Notes under the pieces: generated by a model | What the model saw: the letters and a program-made list of their open reading frames with translations, nothing else | Database searches by the model: none | Told to the model about the DNA's origin: nothing | In this document: positions 1 to 6,888 of the stretch, piece after piece | Position numbering within the stretch: position 1 is the stretch's first letter | Layout of the letters: each line of letters begins with the position of its first letter | Program-made: the position numbers and the translations under genes | Assembly (NCBI GenBank): GCA_026224995.1 | Contig: JAMFRX010000166.1 | Span: 1 to 10,451, forward strand | DNA length: 10,451 nucleotides | Source of the DNA: Puia dinghuensis | Lineage (GTDB): Bacteria > Bacteroidota > Bacteroidia > Chitinophagales > Chitinophagaceae | Direction of reading: 5' to 3'

Positions 1-452
1 CCATCACCCTGAATACCTACTACGGCTATTACATGGATTCCATCAATTCCACGACCTCCACCAGCAATCTGGGTGGCAAGTCGGCAGAGACCCTGGAAAA
101 TGACTATTTCCAGCTGTCCGCCCCCGTAGGCTTCGAGCTCAGGGTCCTGGGCAACGAGCGGCTGCAGTTCAACGTCGGCGCTACCGTCCAGCCCAGCTAC
201 CTGCTCAATACCAACTCTTATATGCTGACCTCGGGCTATACCGATTATACCAAAGAGCCATCGCTGTACCGGCGGTGGAATGTCAGCGGCGGAGTAGAAG
301 CCTTCCTCTCCTATCGCATGGGCCCTATCCGCTGGCAAATAGGCCCGGAATTCCGCTACCAGCTGCTCTCTTCCTACAAGTCTGAATATCCCATCACCGA
401 GAACCTCAAAGGCTATGGCCTCAAGATCGGCATTACAAAGATGCTCCCCTAA
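1..452 (+). CDS. Outer-membrane beta-barrel protein, C-terminal fragment (5' end outside window)
   Basis: The frame is open from base 3 to the stop at 450-452, so only the last 149 residues are visible. The ATG at 33 is an internal methionine, because the codons before it continue the same protein pattern. The visible part alternates polar and aromatic or hydrophobic residues in short segments, for example around FELRVLGNERLQFNVGATV and RWQIGPEFRYQL, separated by turns rich in Asn, Ser, Gly and Thr. That is the look of transmembrane beta strands in the porin-like 'outer membrane beta-barrel' families common in Bacteroidota. The chain ends in GLKIGITKMLP, a plausible last strand without the terminal Phe typical of proteobacterial porins. 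No specific function can be read from this end. The lipoprotein gene starts 15 bases downstream, so the two may be cotranscribed. Confidence 0.7.
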   Translation, partial: ITLNTYYGYYMDSINSTTSTSNLGGKSAETLENDYFQLSAPVGFELRVLGNERLQFNVGATVQPSYLLNTNSYMLTSGYTDYTKEPSLYRRWNVSGGVEAFLSYRMGPIRWQIGPEFRYQLLSSYKSEYPITENLKGYGLKIGITKMLP

Positions 453-455
453 TCT

Positions 456-463
456 TACCTTTG
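456..463 (+). promoter_or_regulatory. Possible Bacteroidota -7 promoter box (TACCTTTG)
   Basis: TACCTTTG matches the Bacteroidota primary sigma -7 consensus TAnnTTTG at every fixed position. It lies only 4 bases before the ATG at 468, so a transcript started from it would be leaderless or nearly so. I find no TTG at the expected distance upstream (about 17-20 bases) for the -33 element, so the match may be chance. Confidence 0.35.
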
Positions 464-467
464 CCCG

Positions 468-1082
468 ATGAAGTATCTCGCTGTATCATTTCTCACGGGC
501 GTGCTGCTCAGCGCCTGCGTTCATCCTGGTCAGCCCGCGCATAGCTCGCAAGATTCCCTTGCCGCATCCGATTCCGGCGCCGCCAAAAACACCTTCTTCC
601 CCGTAGCCGAGTTCCTGGAAACGGAGATCCTGGCCGTGGATTCGATGCCGCTGGCGCTCAAGCAGTTTACTATCGATCATGGCAAAACCGATTCGGTGTT
701 CCTCACCGTCCCGCAATTCAATGCGCTGGCGCTGCAGTTCCTTCCCGCGGAAATAAGGGATAACGGTCTGGAAAAGAACTTTACAGAGAGCTCCTTCGTA
801 GACCGCGCTACCCGATCGATAACCTTTACCTATTCACCCCTGGACAAGAATCTGCAGGTCCAGCGCGTGGACGTGCTGACGACGGCCGGCGTCCGGGCAC
901 AGCAGGTGAAAAGCGTCTACCTGGAAAGGAGCCATGTTGCCGGCGACAGCTCGATCCTGCAGAAACTATATTGGCGTTCCGGACATAGCTTTCAGATCGT
1001 GACGATGACGCGGGTAAAAGGCGTGCCGCCCATGGAAGAGCAGCTCCGGGTAGTCTGGAACAGTGACGAAGCGGACCAATAA
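468..1082 (+). CDS. Small predicted lipoprotein of unknown function
   Basis: The 204-residue product begins with a lysine and a hydrophobic stretch ending in a lipobox, L14-S15-A16-C17, so Cys17 should be the lipidated first residue of the mature protein. Residues after it (VHPGQPAHSSQDS) form a polar linker. They lack the acidic cluster at +2/+3 linked to surface display in Bacteroidota, so a periplasm-facing location is the simpler guess. The body, about residues 40-200, has several short alternating segments (SITFTYSP, QVQRVDVLTT, SFQIVTMTRV) that suggest a beta-rich fold, perhaps a small sandwich or a lipocalin-like sheet. I do not recognise a family. The ATG at 468 is chosen because it places the signal peptide at the terminus. 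The gene sits 15 bases after the barrel gene and 20 bases before uvrC. It is confidently a gene, with function unknown. Confidence 0.8.
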   Translation: MKYLAVSFLTGVLLSACVHPGQPAHSSQDSLAASDSGAAKNTFFPVAEFLETEILAVDSMPLALKQFTIDHGKTDSVFLTVPQFNALALQFLPAEIRDNGLEKNFTESSFVDRATRSITFTYSPLDKNLQVQRVDVLTTAGVRAQQVKSVYLERSHVAGDSSILQKLYWRSGHSFQIVTMTRVKGVPPMEEQLRVVWNSDEADQ

Positions 1083-1102
1083 GCAAGATTTTTTTTAAGA
1101 CT

Positions 1103-2953
1103 ATGACAGCCGAACAATTCAGTGAGCTTTCGGGTACGATACCGGTAAACCCGGGTATCTATAAATACTTCGACGAAAAGGACGAGCTCGTTTACGTCGG
1201 AAAGGCAAAGAACCTGCGCAAAAGGGTCAGCTCCTATTTTACCAAGACCTTCACCACTTACAAGACCCACGAGCTGGTGCAGCGCATCCGGCGGATCGAG
1301 TTTACGATCGTCAACTCCGAGCAGGACGCCTTCCTGCTGGAGAATTCCCTGATCAAGCAGTACCAGCCCAAGTTCAACATCAACCTGAAGGATGATAAGA
1401 CCTATCCCTATATCGTCATCAAGAACGAGCCCTTTCCCCGGGTCTTCCTGACCAGGCGGAAGATCAGCGATGGCTCGGAATATCTTGGCCCTTTTACCTC
1501 CGTCGGCAGGGTAAGGGAGCTGCTCGACCTGGTGAAAAGCAATATCCGGCTGCGAACCTGCCAGCTCAACCTCTCCGAAGCACAGATCCGCAAAGGGAAG
1601 TACAAGGTCTGTCTGGAATACCATCTTGGCAACTGCAAGGGCCCCTGCGAAGGGCTGCAGACGCCGGAAGACTATGCGGCGGGGCTGGTGCAGCTCAAGA
1701 ACATTCTCAAGGGGCAATTAGGCCCCCTGATGCAAGAGTTCAAAAAAGAAATGCGGGAGCTGGCGGAGAAGATGAGCTTCGAAAAGGCGGAGATGGTCCG
1801 CAAGAAGATCGAGCATCTGGAGAACTACGAGGCCAGATCCGTGATCGTGAGCCGTCATCTTAGCCATGCCGACGTGTTCTCCATTGCCCGCGACGGCGAC
1901 CTTGCCTATATCAACTACCTCATGGTGGAGACGGGCACTATCGTCCAGACCCATACGACCCAGGTGGAGACGCACCTGGAAGAGTCCGATGAGGAAGTGC
2001 TGTCTTTCGCCGTAGCGCAGCTGCGGGATACGTTCAACAGCATCGCCCGCGAGCTGATCCTGCCCTTTCCAATAGACTTTCCGGAGGATGGGATCGTTCA
2101 GACGATCCCCAAAGGCGGCGACAAAAAGAAGCTGCTCGACCTCTCGGCCAAGAATGTCGCCTATTTCCGGGAGGAGCTGCGCAAGAAGAAGATGCTGCAG
2201 CTGGAAGGCAAGACTCCGGACGAGCGCCGGCAGGTGCTGTATCAGCTGATGGAAGACCTGCAGCTCTCCGAGCTGCCGGTGCATATCGAATGTTTCGACA
2301 ACTCCAACTTCCAGGGCAGCTACCCTGTGTCGGCCATGGTATGCTTCCGCGATGGCGTGGAAAGCAAAAAGGACTACCGGCACTTCAATGTCAAAACGGT
2401 GGTGGGGATCAATGACTTCGCAACGATGAAGGAAGTAGTCCACCGCAGGTACAGGCGCCTGATGGACGAGAAGCAGCCGCTCCCGCAGCTGGTGATCATC
2501 GACGGTGGCAAGGGCCAGCTGAGCGCGGCGATGGAGAGCATCACAGACCTGGGGCTGGCAGGGATGATGACGGTAGTAGGGCTGGCCAAGAACGAGGAGG
2601 AGCTCTTCTTCCCCGGCGACAGCGAATCGATAAAGCTCCCTTATAACAGTGACAGCCTGCAGCTGATCCGACGCATTCGGGATGAGGTGCACCGGTTCGG
2701 GATCACCTTCCACCGGCAGAAGCGGAGCAAGGGGACATTCACCAATGAGCTGGAGCATATCGAGGGCATCGGAAAGAAGACTGCCGACCTTTTGCTGAAA
2801 CAATTCCGCTCGGTCAACAAGATGCGGCAGCTAACGGAAGAGGAGCTCACGGTCGTCATCGGGCCGGCCAAGGCTAAAATTGTCCATGCGCATTTTGCGG
2901 GAAGCGCCAAAGGGCAGGAGACCGCCCAGGAGCCAACTGATAAAAAAGAGTAA
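1103..2953 (+). CDS. uvrC: UvrABC system protein C (excinuclease subunit)
   Basis: UvrC makes both incisions around bulky DNA lesions after UvrA and UvrB have located them, acting in the cytoplasm. All its parts are visible in 616 residues, the usual length. The N-terminal GIY-YIG nuclease (about 13-92) has G18-I19-Y20, Y31-V32-G33, Arg39 and Glu80 and should make the 3' cut. Four cysteines (153, 170, 178, 182) match the iron-sulfur ligands described for E. coli UvrC, with a longer first spacing. A UVR helix pair for UvrB contact lies at about 206-241. The RNase H-like nuclease for the 5' cut has Asp399 (ECFDNSNFQG), Asp438 (GINDFA), Asp467 (IIDGGKGQ) and His530. A helix-hairpin-helix region (about 550-600) precedes a polar tail. 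The ATG at 1103 has no Shine-Dalgarno sequence, and a run of eight T lies just before it. A terminator follows at 3081-3111. Confidence 0.97.
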   Translation: MTAEQFSELSGTIPVNPGIYKYFDEKDELVYVGKAKNLRKRVSSYFTKTFTTYKTHELVQRIRRIEFTIVNSEQDAFLLENSLIKQYQPKFNINLKDDKTYPYIVIKNEPFPRVFLTRRKISDGSEYLGPFTSVGRVRELLDLVKSNIRLRTCQLNLSEAQIRKGKYKVCLEYHLGNCKGPCEGLQTPEDYAAGLVQLKNILKGQLGPLMQEFKKEMRELAEKMSFEKAEMVRKKIEHLENYEARSVIVSRHLSHADVFSIARDGDLAYINYLMVETGTIVQTHTTQVETHLEESDEEVLSFAVAQLRDTFNSIARELILPFPIDFPEDGIVQTIPKGGDKKKLLDLSAKNVAYFREELRKKKMLQLEGKTPDERRQVLYQLMEDLQLSELPVHIECFDNSNFQGSYPVSAMVCFRDGVESKKDYRHFNVKTVVGINDFATMKEVVHRRYRRLMDEKQPLPQLVIIDGGKGQLSAAMESITDLGLAGMMTVVGLAKNEEELFFPGDSESIKLPYNSDSLQLIRRIRDEVHRFGITFHRQKRSKGTFTNELEHIEGIGKKTADLLLKQFRSVNKMRQLTEEELTVVIGPAKAKIVHAHFAGSAKGQETAQEPTDKKE

Positions 2954-3080
2954 TCGCGCTACGATCAACGAATAGTAGTTCGTCCTTAGTCTCTAAGGCG
3001 CCAGGAGACCGTACGTAAGGCCTATCCATAAAGAGCGGTAAAATGCCGGGAAAGAGTAGGGAATGGGCTAAAAAGAAAAA

Positions 3081-3111
3081 GGGGCCCGGATAGAAATCCA
3101 GCCCCGTTTTT
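3081..3111 (+). terminator. Intrinsic terminator of uvrC, possibly bidirectional
   Basis: GGGGC (3081-3085) pairs with GCCCC (3101-3105), and GGAT pairs with ATCC around an AGAA tetraloop, with a small internal loop (CC opposite A). TTTTT follows at 3107-3111. On the opposite strand the stem is followed by T-rich sequence, the complement of AAAAGAAAAA at 3071-3080, so it could also stop leftward transcripts that escape the gldN terminator. Confidence 0.8.
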
Positions 3112-3263
3112 AAAATCCAATATCCTATGAAAAACCATGGTAAAAGTAGTAAAAGAAATCAATCTGACAATACCCGCTTTTGGGTATTTTCAAAAAAAAT
3201 ACTTAGGAATAACTAATTAATTTATAGTTACTTACTACGGAGATAGTGAGTGATGGGATTCCC

Positions 3264-3302
3264 AAAAAAGGAACGGGCGCCGTAAGATTGCGGCGCCCGT
3301 TC
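3264..3302 (-). terminator. Intrinsic terminator of the gld cluster, after gldN
   Basis: A perfect 12-bp inverted repeat, GAACGGGCGCCG (3271-3282) with CGGCGCCCGTTC (3291-3302), encloses an 8-base loop. Read on the minus strand it starts 19 bases after the gldN stop, and its stem is followed by a C and then six T (3269-3264). This is a textbook rho-independent terminator for the gldK-L-M-N transcript. In the plus direction a T-run (3311-3315) begins 8 bases after the stem, too far for a typical terminator. Confidence 0.9.
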
Positions 3303-3321
3303 GACAAGAGTTTTTATTCGT

Positions 3322-4362
3322 CTAGTACGACCAGAGATCCTGCTCGTAATTGAAGATCTTTTCCTTGATATTATCACCTTCCAGCAGTCGGAGGATGGGA
3401 TCCTTGATATAACCGGCAATATAGTTGTCGCCCGGGTTATCGATCGTCGATTTGATGATGCGGGGGGCGAACATCCGGCTTTCGAACAGCTCTTCCCAGC
3501 TCATGCGGGCGCCGTAGTTCTTACCGTTGTAGGCCTCATATTTAGCCAGCAGCGTGCGAAGGTCGGGATAGTAGACCCAAAATGCCGGTACTACGGCACG
3601 GAAGGAGCCGTCAGCATTCTTGACCGTCTTTTCCGGGGCGATTCCGAGAATACGTACGTGCAGCCGGGAGGATTCCTTGTCGAATACCCATTCTTCCTTG
3701 ATCTGGTAGCGTTCGATATCCTCGGGGTTGAACTCTTCCTGTATCAGGGTATCGCGCATCAGGCCTTTGGAACCATCGGGGTCGTTTATATCGTCGGGTT
3801 TCTGGATGATATGGGGCTTAGCGACCAGGTTCTCGGCGATCTGCCTAAAGGTCATCGGAGTGGTGAAACGGTCGTCCTCGAAGGAAGTGACCTGTCCGCT
3901 CTTGATGGCGTTCAGCAGAATGCTTATAAACCTCTGGTTACCATTATCTTCCGTTGCCGCATAGACAAAAGGCAGGTTCATTTTTTCGTGTACGTCGATC
4001 TCCTGCCATACCCGCTGGCGGTAGACGGCGTCATCCTCGCGGATGTGCTCATAGGTCAGGGGGGTACGGTCCTTTACCAGATTACGCTCGATGATGGCAT
4101 CGTTGCGGAGGGACTTGCGCGGCGTATCGAGCTTGATATCCGCTTCCAGGACGACAGCAGGCTTGGCCGTAGTATCCTTTAAAGGAGCTACGGAGGCGTC
4201 TGCGGCCTTCTTGTTCTTGGTAGACGTCGTCTTTTTTGGCGGCGGTCTTTTCTTCACCGTGCGGGGCTTGGGCTTGCCGTTGGCGGTCTGCGCATCGACA
4301 TTCCCGGCCACGATCAGGATGGCCATCGCAAGTGCACAAAATCTGATAAGATACTTTTTCAT
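3322..4362 (-). CDS. gldN: Type IX secretion / gliding motility protein GldN (PorN family)
   Basis: GldN is a periplasmic component of the type IX secretion system that binds the lipoprotein GldK in a large ring under the outer membrane and contacts the periplasmic end of GldM. The 346 residues match the family's usual length. An N-terminal signal peptide (KK followed by a hydrophobic core) ends at V22-D23-A24 before Gln25. Residues 30-52 form a linker very rich in Lys, Pro and Thr (RTVKKRPPPKKTT), followed by the folded family domain from about 75. That domain has typical segments such as YRQRVWQEIDVHEKMNLPF, IKEEWVFDKESSRLHVRILG, FWVYYPDLR and SWEELFESRMF. It is the last gene of the cluster, 50 bases after gldM, with a hairpin in that gap and a strong terminator 19 bases after its stop. 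The start has an A/G-rich leader and no clear Shine-Dalgarno motif. Confidence 0.95.
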   Translation of the reverse strand: MKKYLIRFCALAMAILIVAGNVDAQTANGKPKPRTVKKRPPPKKTTSTKNKKAADASVAPLKDTTAKPAVVLEADIKLDTPRKSLRNDAIIERNLVKDRTPLTYEHIREDDAVYRQRVWQEIDVHEKMNLPFVYAATEDNGNQRFISILLNAIKSGQVTSFEDDRFTTPMTFRQIAENLVAKPHIIQKPDDINDPDGSKGLMRDTLIQEEFNPEDIERYQIKEEWVFDKESSRLHVRILGIAPEKTVKNADGSFRAVVPAFWVYYPDLRTLLAKYEAYNGKNYGARMSWEELFESRMFAPRIIKSTIDNPGDNYIAGYIKDPILRLLEGDNIKEKIFNYEQDLWSY

Positions 4363-4380
4363 TTCTCTTTTTTTATCTAA

Positions 4381-4403
4381 GGGTCCGCCGTGCTGGCGGA
4401 CCC
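4381..4403 (-). promoter_or_regulatory. Perfect GC-rich hairpin between gldM and gldN
   Basis: GGGTCCGCC (4381-4389) and GGCGGACCC (4395-4403) form a perfect 9-bp stem with a 5-base loop. In the gldM-gldN transcript it begins 9 bases after the gldM stop codon and ends 18 bases before the gldN start. On the minus strand it is followed by TTAGATAAAAAAAG and on the plus strand by ATTATATTAC, so neither side offers a proper U-tract. A transcript-stabilising, processing or attenuating element is inferred. Confidence 0.7.
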
Positions 4404-4412
4404 ATTATATTA

Positions 4413-5999
4413 CTATTTAAGGCTGAATACCATTGGCGGCAGTTCACGAATACGGCCGTCCTTACCCTTTACACGCACATTGTCGAAGAAAATGTTCGTT
4501 CCGGGGGATGCCTTGCTCACAATGGATGCGGCCTGGTCGTGCCACCGGGGGCCGTCGTTGTTGGCCTCAACATACTGCGAGATAGAGCCACCCAGCGCAG
4601 CTAACTTATAGCTTATGACAACAAAGGGGGACTGGAACTCGGAGTTATCCAGCCTGGCGAGCATTCCGCCCATGGCCTTGAACTCAGCAGAAGACATCGC
4701 ACCGCCGGGCTTCGTACCTACGAACCCTGTAGGATTGGGCAGGTATTTGATGCGCATATCGAATTTAGTGATCTTGCCGTCGGCATCGACAATGATATGG
4801 CCTTCGCCGGGCGTTTTGGGGACTGCCACCCATTCGTCGCCATCGCCATGGGTGATCTCACCGTGGTCGAAGGACACCTTTACCTTTTCACGACCGACGC
4901 TGCCGCCGGAGATCTTGATCGGGTTATCTTCGGCTATATACAATACATTCATCTTCTCGAGGAAGACGGAGGCGCCTGAAGGCTGACCTACGGTATATTT
5001 TACGATCTTGTTGATGGTGCCTACGCTGCCATCGGGCTTGGTGTATTCGATCTTTACGTCTACGTTGCCGGTGCTGTTGACCGTGGTGTTCCAATCGGCG
5101 GTACCATCGGGGCCAAGCTCTTTCAGCTGACCATTGAAATAGACTTTGGGCGCTGCAGCGGCGCTGAAGGCGCCGATACCGGCCTGGATATCCAGCTTGT
5201 CGCCGGGCATCAGGTAAGTAGCGTTGGGGGAAACAAGGGGTTCGAACTTGTCGAACACGACCTTTACTTCACCTATCTGCTTGTGCAGGTAGTCAACGAC
5301 CTGCGACTCGGAATTCTTGACGTCGCTCTGGAACTTACTGAGGATCGTAAGCGCGGCAATGGTCGGGGTCATATGGAAGTAACGGACGGTCCAGTCTTTA
5401 GCGCTGTCGCCAGTGGAAGCATTTCCGGACTCGGATTCGGGGAGCCGGGTATCCAGCGGCAGGCGCTTGGCGAATTCGGCTTTCTGAGCCGCAAGATCCT
5501 GCTTGATCTTATCGGACACGTCAGGGTAATGAGAAGGGTCTACGATATCCAGCAGGTCCAGGCGGAACTTCCGGAGGCTGTCGTAGAGGACCTTACCCTC
5601 ACCTTCGCGGTCGAACAGCCGGGTGGCGGCGTCCAGGTTACCATCGGTAAACTCTCTCTTACCTTCGGCATTCATCTGAGGGTTGGAAGATGCGATCAGC
5701 TTTTCCTTGAGGCTTTCGATATAGGCGGCGATCGTTGCGCTCATGGATTTCACCTGCGCGGCCGGGGGCGCCCAGATCTTGGCCAGGGCAGCGGTTTGCT
5801 GGTCGCTCAGCTCACGGGTGAAAGCATCGTAAGTGATTTTGTTCTTGGCGTCGATGACGGAATTGGATCTTACAATACTATTGTTTACGGTTTTGAAGGC
5901 ATTCAACACTTCCACCGATACGTTCAGCGCGAGGAGCGCCGTTAGCACCAGATACATCATGTTGATCATCTTCTGCCGCGGTTCTGTAGGTAAAGACAT
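4413..5999 (-). CDS. gldM: Type IX secretion / gliding motor protein GldM (PorM family)
   Basis: GldM is anchored in the inner membrane by one helix that sits inside a GldL ring. Its long periplasmic part transmits the proton-driven motion to the GldK-GldN ring. The 528 residues are close to known GldM/PorM lengths. The N-terminus carries the family signature PRQKMINMMYLVLTALLALN at residues 7-26, and the transmembrane helix covers about 13-30. Arg8 corresponds to the Flavobacterium Arg9 that pairs with the GldL glutamate. Residues from about 35 on form the periplasmic region, known in homologues as a dimer with four domains: a helical first domain with many Ala, Lys and Asp, then three beta-rich domains. 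The last of these ends with GTNIFFDNVRVKGKDGRIRE and PPMVFSLK, typical of the family C-terminus. The gene lies 95 bases after gldL, with an AT-only inverted repeat ten bases before its start. Confidence 0.97.
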   Translation of the reverse strand: MSLPTEPRQKMINMMYLVLTALLALNVSVEVLNAFKTVNNSIVRSNSVIDAKNKITYDAFTRELSDQQTAALAKIWAPPAAQVKSMSATIAAYIESLKEKLIASSNPQMNAEGKREFTDGNLDAATRLFDREGEGKVLYDSLRKFRLDLLDIVDPSHYPDVSDKIKQDLAAQKAEFAKRLPLDTRLPESESGNASTGDSAKDWTVRYFHMTPTIAALTILSKFQSDVKNSESQVVDYLHKQIGEVKVVFDKFEPLVSPNATYLMPGDKLDIQAGIGAFSAAAAPKVYFNGQLKELGPDGTADWNTTVNSTGNVDVKIEYTKPDGSVGTINKIVKYTVGQPSGASVFLEKMNVLYIAEDNPIKISGGSVGREKVKVSFDHGEITHGDGDEWVAVPKTPGEGHIIVDADGKITKFDMRIKYLPNPTGFVGTKPGGAMSSAEFKAMGGMLARLDNSEFQSPFVVISYKLAALGGSISQYVEANNDGPRWHDQAASIVSKASPGTNIFFDNVRVKGKDGRIRELPPMVFSLK

Positions 6000-6009
6000 G
6001 GGTCAGTAA

Positions 6010-6028
6010 ATTATTTATACTAAATAAT
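6010..6028 (-). repeat. AT-only inverted repeat before gldM
   Basis: ATTATTTA (6010-6017) and TAAATAAT (6021-6028) are perfect inverted copies around TAC. The element ends 10 bases before the gldM start codon in the transcript. It could fold into a weak A-U hairpin near the ribosome entry site or be a protein-binding palindrome. With only A and T in the arms, chance is a real possibility. Confidence 0.5.
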
Positions 6029-6094
6029 AGTTTTTCAAGGTGTTCATGCGGGCCGGAAAAAACGGGCGCTTAATGGCTCAAACTGTTGACGTTA

Positions 6095-6868
6095 TTATGC
6101 GGGGCGGCCTTGCATGGCGCTGAGCATATTACCGTAGACATGGTTGAGGCTACCCAGGTTTTTCGCCAGCAATGCGATCTGTTCCTGTGTCTTCTTGGCA
6201 TCGGCTACGCTGCCCTGCATGGATTCGGAAGCCTTCACCAGGTTACCATAGAAGCTGTTCATGGCTTTCAGGTGATTGTTGGTATCCTGCAGCTCCAGTT
6301 CGTAGATAGCATTCAGGGAGCCCAGATTCTTGGTCAGGACCTGTACCTGCGAATGGAATTGCTTGGTGCTGTCGGCAGCGGCATTGAAGCTGGAGATCGT
6401 GCTGGTTGCATTCTGATATGCACCCTTCATGCTATCCAGGGCTATGGAAGCCTCTTTAGTCTTAGTAGTATATTCCGTCGTAGCAGCCAGGGCGCCAGAG
6501 ACGTCGCTGATCTTTTCTACGGTAGTACCGAATTTCTTGAAACCTTCGCTCAGGTTCTTGAGGTTGGCCGGAGTAATGTCGGCTTCCTGAAGCATCTTGT
6601 CCATCTTTTCGAGGGCAGGATTGCCGGCAGGACCACTGGCTAATTTGGGCAGCGCTTCTACCAGGGCATGCATTTCACCTCCGGGAGGCGGTAAGAAGGC
6701 ATAAACCAGGAAGATCAGGGCCTCAGTCAGCAGACCGGCAGTCAAAAAGAAGTCGGCCAGCTTGGTATGCAGGATCTTTTGAAGGGCGCCAAAGATAACG
6801 ACGGCAGCTCCAACGCATACGATAATATTGATCAGTCTTTCGGTAGATTTTGATACTCCAGCGCTCAT
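6095..6868 (-). CDS. gldL: Type IX secretion / gliding motor protein GldL (PorL family)
   Basis: GldL forms the inner-membrane ring that surrounds the GldM helix and carries the proton path powering type IX secretion and gliding. The 257-residue product has two N-terminal transmembrane helices, about 12-33 (LINIIVCVGAAVVIFGALQK) and 38-60 (FFLTAGLLTEALIFLVYAF), then a long cytoplasmic tail. Glu49 in helix two is the position described as essential in Flavobacterium. Lys31 and His34 also appear conserved, whereas the positions matching Flavobacterium Tyr13 and Glu59 are Val17 and Leu59 by my alignment from memory. The tail is predicted helical, rich in Ala, Ser, Lys and Glu. It contains two near copies of one motif, KNLGSLNAIY (180-189) and KNLGSLNHVY (236-245), 56 residues apart. 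The ATG at 6868 gives the correct helix placement. It lies 153 bases downstream of gldK. Confidence 0.95.
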   Translation of the reverse strand: MSAGVSKSTERLINIIVCVGAAVVIFGALQKILHTKLADFFLTAGLLTEALIFLVYAFLPPPGGEMHALVEALPKLASGPAGNPALEKMDKMLQEADITPANLKNLSEGFKKFGTTVEKISDVSGALAATTEYTTKTKEASIALDSMKGAYQNATSTISSFNAAADSTKQFHSQVQVLTKNLGSLNAIYELELQDTNNHLKAMNSFYGNLVKASESMQGSVADAKKTQEQIALLAKNLGSLNHVYGNMLSAMQGRPA

Positions 6869-6888
6869 AGTGATTAATTTAAAATTGT

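Larger units (their letters stand above)
2954..3321. other. Intergenic region between convergent uvrC and gldN
   Basis: This gap has no convincing gene. It holds a short perfect hairpin with a 6-bp stem and 3-base loop at 2984-2998 without a T-run, the uvrC terminator at 3081-3111, a 7-bp hairpin at 3169-3188 (AATACCC with GGGTATT, 6-base loop), a 6-bp inverted repeat TAACTA/TAGTTA at 3210-3230, a 10-bp hairpin with two U-G pairs on the plus strand at 3228-3253, and the gldN terminator at 3264-3302. The stretch 3112-3260 is much more A/T-rich than the surrounding genes. One small plus-strand frame at 3127-3216 would encode 29 residues rich in Lys, Arg, Asn and Ser. I see no promoter, ribosome signal or recognisable product, and treat it as unproven. 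Confidence 0.6.

Noticed and set aside
33..35. ATG as start of the beta-barrel gene
   Set aside because: The frame is open upstream to base 3 with barrel-like residues (ITLNTYYGYY), and the product from this ATG has no signal peptide, so the gene starts outside the window.
1089..1096. Run of eight T before uvrC as a terminator of the lipoprotein gene
   Set aside because: I could not find a stable stem directly upstream, so it is more likely part of the A/T-rich leader of uvrC.
1718..2803. Long open frame of 361 codons antisense to uvrC
   Set aside because: It lies fully opposite the conserved UvrC coding region. Its translation is low in complexity and rich in His, Leu and Gln, as expected when a codon-biased gene is read backwards, and it has no recognisable domain.
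2984..2998. CCTTAG-TCT-CTAAGG hairpin after uvrC as the main terminator
   Set aside because: The stem is only 6 bp with a 3-base loop and no T-run follows; the structure at 3081-3111 is far better.
6790..6797. TATCTTTG on the minus strand as a promoter inside gldL
   Set aside because: It falls in the codons for Val-Ile-Phe-Gly of the first membrane helix, and the sequence is explained by the protein.
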